Below, piece after piece: positions 6,731 through 11,595 of a stretch of 11,595 nucleotides of DNA. The translations under genes were made by a program, and so were the position numbers. The notes beneath the pieces were generated by a model that was not told where the DNA came from, did not search any database, and was given only the letters and a program-made list of their open reading frames with translations. The stretch lies in NCBI GenBank assembly GCA_022545805.1, contig JAKEIJ010000094.1, positions 1 to 11,595 on the forward strand, written 5' to 3'. The stretch is from Nitrosotalea sp. (GTDB taxonomy: Archaea; Thermoproteota; Nitrososphaeria; Nitrososphaerales; Nitrosopumilaceae). Each line of letters starts with the position of its first letter. Position 1 is the first letter of the stretch.

Positions 6731-7131
6731 ACTCTTCTTCCTCTTTTACCACCCTTCTTTCTAGTGGTATCATGAGGGATTGGTGTTACATCATCAATTC
6801 TTCCAATCTTAAATCCGCCTCTTGCTAGTGCTCTAATTGCTGCTTGTGCACCTGGACCTGGAACACGTGAACCGACTCCGCCTACTGCTCTTACTCTAAT
6901 GTGAAGACCTGTAAAGCCCTTGTCGTGTGCTGCCTCTACTACTGCCGCAGTTGACTTCATTGCTGCATAAGGAGATGACTCGTATCTGTCTGCATTGACA
7001 TGTCGTCCACCGGAACTAATTGCCACAGTCTCTGCACCAGAAACATCTGTGATGTGAACTATGGTATTGTTAAAACTACTGAAAATGTGAGCTATACCCC
7101 ATTTTTCCTTAGTCTCTTGTGTGGACAACAT
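6727..7131 (-). CDS. rps11: Small ribosomal subunit protein S11 (uS11), archaeal type
   Basis: A 134-residue uS11, full length for archaea, part of the 30S platform around the 3' region of 16S rRNA. The N-terminal [20 protein letters not shown] (10-29) and the C-terminal signature with [20 protein letters not shown] (81-100) and [12 protein letters not shown] (110-121) are diagnostic. The tail [10 protein letters not shown] is strongly basic. Archaeal rps11 often sits in a cluster with rps13, rps4 and an RNA polymerase subunit gene; here it follows thiL instead, with a TATA box 25 bp before its ATG that overlaps the end of thiL. It may therefore be both read through from the mutase-thiL transcript and transcribed independently. 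The 3' end overlaps the convergent 107-aa gene by 4 bp. Confidence 0.97.
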   Translation of the reverse strand: MLSTQETKEKWGIAHIFSSFNNTIVHITDVSGAETVAISSGGRHVNADRYESSPYAAMKSTAAVVEAAHDKGFTGLHIRVRAVGGVGSRVPGPGAQAAIRALARGGFKIGRIDDVTPIPHDTTRKKGGKRGRRV

Positions 7132-7150
7132 TTCAAGACTCTTTAACGGG

Positions 7151-7159
7151 TTTAAAAAA
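7151..7159 (-). promoter_or_regulatory. TATA box for rps11
   Basis: Read leftward the sequence is TTTTTTAAA, centred near 7155, just before the thiL stop and 24-25 bp from the rps11 ATG at 7131. It indicates a leaderless S11 mRNA. Confidence 0.5.
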
Positions 7160-7161
7160 CA

Positions 7162-8121
7162 TTAGGATCTAAGGTGTGTCCAGCCGCATCGCTTGATTAC
7201 CTTGGATATGCCGTTGTCAACTAGAACCACATTTTTTCCATTGATTACATGACCTATCTCAAACAATGGAGTGTTGGTCTTTTTTGCCAGCCTCTTTACC
7301 TTGTTCAAATCTCCGGGTGGTACTGTGAACACGATTTCATATTCTTCACCACCACAAAAGACTAGATCTTTCAAATTCATTTTATTTTGGTGTGCAAATT
7401 TGACTACCACATTTACTGTGGGCAGACTAGTTATCACAAATTTCTTTTTGCTCTGCTTACTCATATCATCAAGTGTTATGGCAAGCCCATCACTAGAATC
7501 CATTGATGAAGAAAAATATCTCGCAGCCTTTAACCCAAAAGCCAATCTGGGATTGGGTCTAAAAATTGCTTTCCTGAATATCTTTGCAGACTGGGAGTCT
7601 GTCTTACCACCATCCAAAACAAGCTTCAATCCTGCTGAAGAATAACCAAAAGGCCCGGATGTTATTATGATGTCTCCAACTCTTGCATCTCCCCTTGACG
7701 GTATTTTCTTGCTGCTTGGACCAAACATGGATACCTCGATGACTAGTTCTTTTCCCTCATTTGTGTCTCCACCAATTATCTGCAAACCAAACTCTTTGGA
7801 GGATCTAAGAAAACCGTAGGCCAATTCGTTGACCATTTTCTGCGTAAAACCACGAGGTATCACTATTGCTATGGTGCAAAATTTGGGTTTGATTCCTTTA
7901 CATGCAAAGTCGCTTACACATGAAACCAAACTCTTCCTTGAAATCTCTTCAAGTTTCATCCCTGTAGGTACATCCGTACTCTGAACCAGCATGTCTGATT
8001 TTACAACAAATTTGCTATTTCCTATCTTTATTACTTCAATGTCGTCTGCTTGAAACTTGGATTTTCTCCCGAATCTATTTTGAAATGTCTTGATTACCTT
8101 TACCTCATCTGGATTCTTCAT
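7162..8121 (-). CDS. thiL: Thiamine-monophosphate kinase
   Basis: A 319-residue ThiL, which phosphorylates thiamine monophosphate to the active cofactor thiamine diphosphate using ATP. It belongs to the PurM/ThiL-like fold. Seen in order: ADDIEVI (25-31, metal-binding Asp pair), KSDMLV (41-46), VSDFACKG (69-76), GGDT (117-120), MDSSDGLA (207-214) and CGGEEYEIVFT (256-266), all at the places expected for ThiL. The first Asp motif lacks the preceding Gly of the common GDDAAV form, a small change. Its ATG lies 17 bp inside the end of the upstream phosphohexomutase gene, so the two are translated from one message. No other thiamine genes are in the window. Confidence 0.93.
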   Translation of the reverse strand: MKNPDEVKVIKTFQNRFGRKSKFQADDIEVIKIGNSKFVVKSDMLVQSTDVPTGMKLEEISRKSLVSCVSDFACKGIKPKFCTIAIVIPRGFTQKMVNELAYGFLRSSKEFGLQIIGGDTNEGKELVIEVSMFGPSSKKIPSRGDARVGDIIITSGPFGYSSAGLKLVLDGGKTDSQSAKIFRKAIFRPNPRLAFGLKAARYFSSSMDSSDGLAITLDDMSKQSKKKFVITSLPTVNVVVKFAHQNKMNLKDLVFCGGEEYEIVFTVPPGDLNKVKRLAKKTNTPLFEIGHVINGKNVVLVDNGISKVIKRCGWTHLRS

Positions 8122-9403
8122 AGCTTTGTTTAACCATCTTACTGACCTGTTTTTCTATTGTTTTAGCTTTATTCAAGTCATTTGACTCTGCAGAGACCCT
8201 GATGATGTGTTCAGTATTTGACTGTCTTACAAGAACCCAACTATCCTCATCTATTATGGACTTTATTCCATCAATTGTTATGATTTGACTTGCTTGCTTT
8301 CTCATCTTTTTCAAAAATGTCTGAAGTGTTTTTTTGTGAAGTTTAGAATCCACACTTACTTTGGTTCGCACCTGATGATATCCTTCCATGAATTTGTTTA
8401 TTTCATCAAACTGTTTTGTTCCAACCATTGACGCAATTAGTCCACTTGTCAGAAGACCGTCTCTGCACATGTTAAACTCTGGCAAGATAAATCCCGCACT
8501 GCTTCCTTCTCCTCCAGCTTGAGATTTAGTTTTTAACATCATGTCTACAACATTTGCTTCTCCAACTTTTGATCTATTGACTTGACCTCCTCCATTTTTG
8601 ATAAATTTTTCAATCGCAACACTGGTATCTATGCTGAGAACAAATTTCTTGTAACCTTTCTCAAGTGCACCTGCTACTCCAAGACCTAGTGTTATATCTG
8701 GAGATTGTTTTTTGCCATCTCTTACTACTACTAGTCTGTCACCATCAAGATCAAAAGCAAAACCAATGCTTGATTTTTTTGATGCTTGAACAAGTCCTGA
8801 TAATTGATCATTTGTAGGATCTGGACCACGAGTTGATTTCCCAGGTGTCCCATTGATCACACTTACTTTGCAACCCAATTTTCTTAGTAACTTTGGGGCA
8901 ACATCAAATGCTGCACCACCACCCACATCAATTGCTATTTTCGATGATTTTTTTATATCTCCAATTACTTTTACAGCCTCGTCTATGTAGTCTGAATCAA
9001 CATGTGTTTCAGTACCAATTTTTTCTCTTTGAAACTTGTCTTTTTTTTCCAGATATTCTAGCTCTGATTCATTGATGCCTCTTCCGTCTAGGATGAACTT
9101 GAGGCCGTTCCATTCTAATGGATTGTGTGAAGATGTAATGATAAGACCACTTCCATATTTTCTTGCTTCTCTGAATATCACCGGGGTAGGAGATATGCCA
9201 AGATTGTAAACTGAGATTCCTCTCTCTAGGAGTGAGGCAATTGCAACATTAGTCACTATCTCTCCTGACGGTCGTGTGTCTCTTCCTACTACACACTTTC
9301 TTGACTTGGCAAGATGTGAAAAATTCCTACAGTAATAGATTACGTCTTCAATATTGAGGTCGTTGCCAAAAATGCCACGAACTCCAGAAATTGAGACTTT
9401 CAA
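8105..9403 (-). CDS. Phosphohexomutase (phosphoglucosamine/phosphomannomutase type)
   Basis: A 432-residue alpha-D-phosphohexomutase that moves phosphate between C1 and C6 of a sugar, feeding UDP-GlcNAc or GDP-mannose synthesis for glycans. Motifs are SGVRGIFG (6-13), the phosphoserine loop TSSHNP (90-95, Ser92), the metal loop DLDGDR (218-223), the sugar-binding loop GEGSSAG (298-304), and the phosphate-binding loop RQSNTEH (393-399), in which His replaces the usual Pro. GlmM and ManB types cannot be separated by eye; the GEGSSAG loop is compatible with a glucosamine-type mutase. The start codon is TTG. It is supported because the conserved N-terminus begins at once and the palindromic TATA box lies 26 bp upstream. 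thiL overlaps its last 17 bases. Confidence 0.9.
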   Translation of the reverse strand: MKVSISGVRGIFGNDLNIEDVIYYCRNFSHLAKSRKCVVGRDTRPSGEIVTNVAIASLLERGISVYNLGISPTPVIFREARKYGSGLIITSSHNPLEWNGLKFILDGRGINESELEYLEKKDKFQREKIGTETHVDSDYIDEAVKVIGDIKKSSKIAIDVGGGAAFDVAPKLLRKLGCKVSVINGTPGKSTRGPDPTNDQLSGLVQASKKSSIGFAFDLDGDRLVVVRDGKKQSPDITLGLGVAGALEKGYKKFVLSIDTSVAIEKFIKNGGGQVNRSKVGEANVVDMMLKTKSQAGGEGSSAGFILPEFNMCRDGLLTSGLIASMVGTKQFDEINKFMEGYHQVRTKVSVDSKLHKKTLQTFLKKMRKQASQIITIDGIKSIIDEDSWVLVRQSNTEHIIRVSAESNDLNKAKTIEKQVSKMVKQSYEESR

Positions 9404-9425
9404 TAAATCAAAAACGCAAAGGCTT

Positions 9426-9433
9426 TTTATAAA
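9426..9433. promoter_or_regulatory. Palindromic TATA box shared by tRNA-Thr and the phosphohexomutase gene
   Basis: TTTATAAA is its own reverse complement and is centred at 9429.5. The tRNA 5' end (9457) is 27.5 bp to the right and the leftward TTG start (9403) is 26.5 bp to the left. No other TATA-like run exists in the 53-bp gap, so the same box appears to drive both directions. Confidence 0.65.
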
Positions 9434-9456
9434 CTCTGATTACATTGCGAACCACT

Positions 9457-9530
9457 GCCTCGATAGCTCAGCCTGGTAGAGCGAACGCCTCGTAAGCGTT
9501 AGGCCGCGGGATCGAATCCCGCTCGAGGCT
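9457..9530 (+). tRNA. tRNA-Thr, anticodon CGT
   Basis: A 74-nt tRNA with every arm paired: acceptor GCCTCGA/TCGAGGC (9457-9463 with 9523-9529), D stem GCTC/GAGC (9466-9469 with 9479-9482), anticodon stem AACGC/GCGTT (9484-9488 with 9496-9500) and T stem GCGGG/CCCGC (9506-9510 with 9518-9522). The anticodon loop CTCGTAA gives anticodon CGT, reading ACG (Thr). The discriminator base is T, as usual for archaeal tRNA-Thr. The T loop is ATCGAAT, with A at position 54 instead of the common T. There is no intron at the usual site, and CCA is not encoded. Confidence 0.97.
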
Positions 9531-9564
9531 TTATTATGTTATAAAATTATGATACTGATTAATT

Positions 9565-9717
9565 CTAAAGTCTGTTTTCGTCTGTTCTTTCATCAAGGGA
9601 TTCTATGTCCAATTCAAGTTCTTTTGCAAGTCCCTTCCACCATACTAATGTCTCTCCCACAATTACTCCCCTTTTGATAAACCAAAGTACACCTTTATAG
9701 ATCTGTCGGTTCGTCAA
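9565..9717 (-). CDS. Possible small or truncated protein, about 50 aa
   Basis: A leftward frame of 50 codons if read from the TTG at 9717; it is open further upstream to a TAA near 9796, but without an ATG. The translation includes QIYKGVLWFIKRGVIVGE and WWKGLAKELELDIESLDE, with an amphipathic pattern and codon use like neighbouring genes. A TATA-like ATTATAT lies at about 9751-9757, which would give an 11-base leader to the TTG. I recognise no family. The lack of a good start suggests either a small protein with a TTG start or the end of a decayed gene. It lies just downstream of tRNA-Thr, in the opposite orientation. Confidence 0.3.
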   Translation of the reverse strand: MTNRQIYKGVLWFIKRGVIVGETLVWWKGLAKELELDIESLDERTDENRL

Positions 9718-9777
9718 TTGCTGATCCGCAAAACCAACTGTTTGATCAAAATTATATGCTATTTGGTTTGTCTCAAG

Positions 9778-9794
9778 ATTTGTTTACAACAAAT
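9778..9794. repeat. Inverted repeat, 7-bp arms with 3-nt spacer
   Basis: ATTTGTT, spacer TAC, then AACAAAT: a perfect inverted repeat, followed by the overlapping palindrome CAAATTTG. It lies in a region upstream of the possible 50-codon frame and could be a protein-binding site, but AT-rich sequence produces such repeats by chance. Confidence 0.3.
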
Positions 9795-9870
9795 TTGTAA
9801 CTATGTCAACTTGAAAATATTATGAAAAAATATTTATCAAACTTTTTTAAAATTCTTCAAAAATATTGTA

Positions 9871-9891
9871 TATTTTCTATAAATGAAAATA
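9871..9891. repeat. Inverted repeat, 7-bp arms, downstream of the winged-helix gene
   Basis: TATTTTC, 7-nt loop, GAAAATA, located 17 bp beyond the winged-helix stop codon. It could form a weak AU-rich hairpin in that transcript, near T-runs, and may mark its 3' end. Confidence 0.3.
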
Positions 9892-9908
9892 GTGGAAAAG
9901 TGGGAAGT

Positions 9909-10190
9909 TTAGAGATCTAAGCCGAAAGAGTCTGCTAGATTCTGGAATCTTTCGTATGTTTCCAGATATTGCTTACCCTTTGTAGTTATGACAAATGTGT
10001 TCTTGCCGTCGAATTCTATCTTGTTCATTAGGCCTGCACCGGTGAGGTTGTCGATGAATTTTGAAAGTCTTGAATGTGATAAGTTTGCCTTGGTTAGAAG
10101 TGATGTTACGTTAATGCCGTTCATGCCGCTCTCTTCTGTTACTGTAAGCAAATCTCTTACTATCTGCATGCTTGTTCTATATACTACCAT
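9909..10190 (-). CDS. Small winged helix-turn-helix DNA-binding protein
   Basis: A 93-residue protein matching the small archaeal winged-helix regulators (HTH_45-like, seen in many copies in thaumarchaea). MQIVRDLLTVTEESG (8-22) forms the first helix, NVTSLLTKANLSHSRLSKFI (27-46) the helix-turn-helix with its recognition helix, GAGLMNKIEF (51-60) the link to the wing, and KNTFVITTKGKQYLETYERF (63-82) the wing and final helix. There is no sensor domain and no Cys, so it probably acts as a dimer on DNA; targets are unknown. The start ATG lies 27 bp from a leftward TATA box (centre 10217.5). The neighbouring divergent gene is the YkgJ-type protein, which it might regulate, but nothing in the sequence proves this. 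Confidence 0.8.
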   Translation of the reverse strand: MVVYRTSMQIVRDLLTVTEESGMNGINVTSLLTKANLSHSRLSKFIDNLTGAGLMNKIEFDGKNTFVITTKGKQYLETYERFQNLADSFGLDL

Positions 10191-10213
10191 TGCTAGAAAG
10201 TAATGGTTTTGGT

Positions 10214-10221
10214 GATATAAG
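10214..10221 (-). promoter_or_regulatory. TATA box for the winged-helix gene
   Basis: Read leftward the sequence is CTTATATC, centred at 10217.5, about 27 bp from the ATG at 10190. Confidence 0.45.
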
Positions 10222-10282
10222 GGTATTACTATTTATCTCCTCTGGAAACCTTATAGGGATCCGATCTTGCCTCGATAAAAGG

Positions 10283-10290
10283 AAATTTAT
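10283..10290 (+). promoter_or_regulatory. TATA box for the YkgJ-type gene
   Basis: AAATTTAT is centred at 10286.5, 27 bp before the TTG at 10314, implying a leaderless message with a TTG start. It overlaps a short hairpin, GATAAA (10274-10279) with TTTATC (10286-10291). Confidence 0.45.
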
Positions 10291-10313
10291 CCTTTTTTTG
10301 AGAGTACTACTCA

Positions 10314-10874
10314 TTGGATTTTTCCTGTGTAGAGGAATGCGCCAAGTGTTGTATTGAAAGAGAATACTATCCCACAATAAAGTTTGGCAAGATTGGCGTA
10401 CTTGTAATGCCTGATGAAAAAAAACAGATAGAGTCTTTGGCAGAAAAAAATGGCCTCAATGTAACTGTCTTGCCTAGGATAGGTGTATCTGAAGTAGAAT
10501 CTGAAGAACCCCAAACAATACTTGCTTATCAGATGATGGGAAGAGAATCTAATGGTAATACGTGTCCATTTCTTGATACTGAGTCAAGTAAAAGATCGCC
10601 ACATGGTGGATATGCCTGTAAAATCTATGAAAACCGGCCACTTGCATGTAGGGCATATCCTGTAATCCAGTCTGTACCAATCCGTCTTGATCCAAAATGC
10701 AAGTTTTGTGAAAACTGTGGAACACTCTCAGGAAATGTAGATTCTGAATTAGAGTCTTTGATCCAGATACAGAAAAAGATGGACACTAAAGCACGATACA
10801 TCTGGCGCTATGCTACTGGAATAGGAGAATCTAAAGATAAAGATCTTATCAAAACTGGCTGGTTTCTAGTCTGA
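10314..10874 (+). CDS. YkgJ-family cysteine-cluster (zinc/iron-chelating) protein
   Basis: A 186-residue protein with the YkgJ (CxxxCxxCC-type) metal-binding pattern: C5, C9, C12 and C13 at the N-terminus, CPFLD (84-88), then CKIYENRPLACRAYP (102-116), the most diagnostic block. It adds a CKFCENC cluster (129-135), giving ten Cys in all. The family is annotated as binding Zn or an Fe-S cluster; its reaction is not known. The TTG at 10314 is the first possible start after an in-frame TGA at 10299, and a TATA box lies 27 bp upstream. There is no signal peptide or membrane segment, so it is probably cytoplasmic. Its stop overlaps the end of the convergent zinc-ribbon gene by 9 bp. Confidence 0.85.
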   Translation: MDFSCVEECAKCCIEREYYPTIKFGKIGVLVMPDEKKQIESLAEKNGLNVTVLPRIGVSEVESEEPQTILAYQMMGRESNGNTCPFLDTESSKRSPHGGYACKIYENRPLACRAYPVIQSVPIRLDPKCKFCENCGTLSGNVDSELESLIQIQKKMDTKARYIWRYATGIGESKDKDLIKTGWFLV

Positions 10875-11030
10875 CTTGTTTACTCTTTCGTGGCCGCCTG
10901 GGTAATGTTCTGCAATTTTTTTAGAGTAACATTTGCTGCACAGCTGGCCATTTATGTTCCAAGACTCCATCGGAACATAAACATGATCCAGAGGACCTTT
11001 GCACATTGCACATTGCTGTGTTTCTACCAT
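10866..11030 (-). CDS. Small zinc-ribbon protein, 54 aa
   Basis: A short gene with an ATG at 11030 and TAG at 10866-10868. The protein has two Cys pairs, CAMC (7-10) and CSKC (31-34), separated by a 20-residue loop that includes VPMESWNINGQL; this is the layout of a treble-clef or zinc-ribbon structural zinc site. The tail YSKKIAEHYPGGHERVNKSD is basic and adds two His. I know no assigned function; it may bind nucleic acid or protein. A leftward TATA box (centre about 11059) puts the transcription start within 1-3 bases of the ATG. It faces the YkgJ-type gene tail to tail with a 9-bp overlap, and a candidate RNA promoter diverges from it to the right. Confidence 0.75.
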   Translation of the reverse strand: MVETQQCAMCKGPLDHVYVPMESWNINGQLCSKCYSKKIAEHYPGGHERVNKSD

Positions 11031-11054
11031 TTAGATAACATTCGATCCAGTTCG

Positions 11055-11063
11055 TTATAAAAA
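11055..11063 (-). promoter_or_regulatory. TATA box for the zinc-ribbon gene
   Basis: Read leftward the sequence is TTTTTATAA, centred at 11059, 29 bp from the ATG at 11030, so the leader would be only a few bases. Confidence 0.5.
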
Positions 11064-11080
11064 TCATGTTCGTAAAAACC

Positions 11081-11090
11081 ATATTAAATA
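11081..11090 (+). promoter_or_regulatory. TATA box for the candidate structured RNA
   Basis: ATATTAAATA, preceded by a purine-rich GTAAAAACC that could act as a BRE. The centre (11085.5) predicts transcription start near 11112, exactly where the long hairpin begins. Confidence 0.5.
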
Positions 11091-11111
11091 CTAGCCGGTA
11101 TAGAATAAAAC

Positions 11112-11180
11112 AGCGGTAGGACAGATGGCTAATGTGGACCTCCTGCAAGAGAACCTATCAGTCATCGTTCTGCCGCGATT
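11112..11180 (+). ncRNA. Candidate structured non-coding RNA, unrecognised family
   Basis: A GC-rich island (36 G/C in the 66 bases 11112-11177) between AT-rich flanks. It folds into one extended hairpin: 11113-11122 pairs with 11167-11176 over ten positions (two G-U), A11123 is a bulge, and 11124-11130 pairs with 11160-11166 over seven (one G-U). The apical part, about 11131-11159, is looser, with possible short pairings of GG (11136-11137) to CC (11154-11155) and CTC to GAG around a CTGCAA loop. A TATA box at the correct distance precedes it. It lacks a T loop and D arm (not a tRNA), an ACA tail (not a standard H/ACA guide) and clear C/D boxes. The 3' end is not defined; T-containing sequence near 11184-11191 may end it. 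An alternative is a 3' hairpin for the leftward gene that stops at 11192. Confidence 0.5.
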
Positions 11181-11191
11181 GAATTAAATTT

Positions 11192-11595
11192 CTAAAAAAG
11201 ATCTTGGACTACTTTTTGAATACTGATTATTTCTTCTTCCTCTTGCTTTATTTTCTTCTCTATTACACGAACCATTGAGTCCTGCCATACGTGATGAGAG
11301 AAGAAATTGTGGTAGGTATTTGCAGCAGTCATCTCATCGTCTACAACTGTATCTTCGAGGAACTTGGTGACTACAGTATCTGTTAATTTGAGTATGCGCT
11401 GGTTTAGCTTGACGCTCTTGAATATGGGCTCTAGTTTTGATATGTCTTCTTTAAAGTCGTCTTTTGTAAATAGGATTTTTTCATGCAGGATCTTAAAGTA
11501 TACTGCAACAAAGAACAAAGTTGCATATCTTTTTGTTTTGTGACCTCCTTTCTTTCCATAGTTAAGATTCCTCTTTGCATATTCCTTAAAACAAT
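11192..11595 (-). CDS. Unrecognised protein, C-terminal 133 residues (start lies beyond the right edge)
   Basis: The frame ends at TAA (11192-11194) and remains open to the right edge, so the TTG at 11518 need not be the start. The extra visible part reads FKEYAKRNLNYGKKGGHKTK, a basic segment, followed by a hydrophobic RYATLFFVAVYFKILHEKIL stretch, a Lys/Asp/Leu-rich helical part, a segment with NTYHNFFSHHVWQD and a Glu-rich helix KKIKQEEEEIISIQKVVQDL. It looks wholly alpha-helical with a coiled-coil-like end. The hydrophobic stretch contains charged residues and is a poor membrane helix. I cannot assign a family or function from this part. Confidence 0.6.
   Translation of the reverse strand, partial: CFKEYAKRNLNYGKKGGHKTKRYATLFFVAVYFKILHEKILFTKDDFKEDISKLEPIFKSVKLNQRILKLTDTVVTKFLEDTVVDDEMTAANTYHNFFSHHVWQDSMVRVIEKKIKQEEEEIISIQKVVQDLF

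Larger units (their letters stand above)
9718..9908. other. AT-rich stretch without a recognisable gene
   Basis: I see no convincing reading frame here. It is markedly AT-rich, with several A- or T-runs that could end transcription of the winged-helix gene to its right, since archaeal terminators are often plain T-tracts. It contains two short perfect inverted repeats, listed separately, and a CAAATTTG palindrome at 9790-9797. Together with the weak 50-codon frame next to it, the region looks like intergenic or decayed sequence. Confidence 0.5.

Noticed and set aside
9457..9560. tRNA-Thr as an integration (attachment) site
   Set aside because: No repeat of the tRNA 3' end and no integrase gene is seen in the window.
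10274..10291. Hairpin GATAAA/TTTATC as an operator for the winged-helix protein
   Set aside because: The six-base arms overlap the TATA box, are AT-rich and are not repeated upstream of the winged-helix gene; evidence is too thin.
10921..11148. 75-codon leftward frame across the zinc-ribbon gene and the candidate RNA
   Set aside because: It is a different frame from the zinc-ribbon gene, has no recognisable motif and crosses two promoters; the shorter CxxC-containing frame is far more protein-like.
11113..11176. Reading the GC-rich hairpin as a tRNA or a C/D or H/ACA guide RNA
   Set aside because: The outer seven pairs resemble an acceptor stem, but no D or T arm follows. On the reverse strand GATGA and CTGA are adjacent with no guide spacing, and no ACA follows the hairpin.
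11125..11187. 20-codon rightward frame (ATG to TAA) inside the candidate RNA
   Set aside because: Its codon use (CTC, CTG, GTG) differs from neighbouring genes, it is very short, and its bases are explained by the paired stem.

Overview
This window looks like part of an archaeal chromosome, most likely a low-GC ammonia-oxidising Nitrososphaerota (Thaumarchaeota) related to Nitrosopumilus. That assignment is inference from gene content and style, not from a database match. Supporting signs are an archaeal-type ribosomal protein S11, RtcB, a stand-alone asparagine-synthetase-like ATPase, a PDCD5-like protein, small archaeal winged-helix and zinc-ribbon proteins, and a tRNA gene without an encoded CCA. 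Most genes also have a TATA-like box about 26 bp before the start codon, as expected for leaderless archaeal transcripts.

Layout. Positions 1-2029 hold a leftward set: a PCD-type pterin dehydratase, then a pterin-synthase-fold protein (QueD/PTPS) with an extra N-terminal domain, then the 5' part of valS, which runs off the left edge. The asparagine-synthetase-like gene diverges from the dehydratase and converges, with a 29-bp overlap, on leftward purB. Positions 4152-6730 are rightward: a 43-codon small gene, rtcB, a PDCD5-like gene that overlaps rtcB in TTGA, and an unrecognised 107-aa gene. Positions 6727-9403 are leftward: a phosphoglucosamine/phosphomannomutase-type phosphohexomutase, thiL (17-bp overlap) and rps11, which has its own TATA box over the end of thiL. 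A tRNA-Thr(CGT) gene diverges from the mutase across one palindromic TATA box.

The right-hand 2 kb (9531-11595) is looser. It has an AT-rich stretch with a possible small or decayed reading frame, a winged-helix regulator, a cysteine-rich YkgJ-type protein, a 54-aa zinc ribbon, a GC-rich foldable segment with its own promoter (candidate non-coding RNA), and the 3' part of an unrecognised gene.

Most genes are housekeeping: translation (ValRS, S11, tRNA-Thr), tRNA splicing/RNA repair (RtcB), purine synthesis (PurB), thiamine diphosphate synthesis (ThiL), sugar phosphate metabolism and pterin chemistry. No mobile element, CRISPR array or defence island is visible. The best candidates for something undescribed are the structured RNA at about 11112-11180, the domain fusion on the pterin-synthase protein, and two divergent gene pairs that appear to share a single TATA element.
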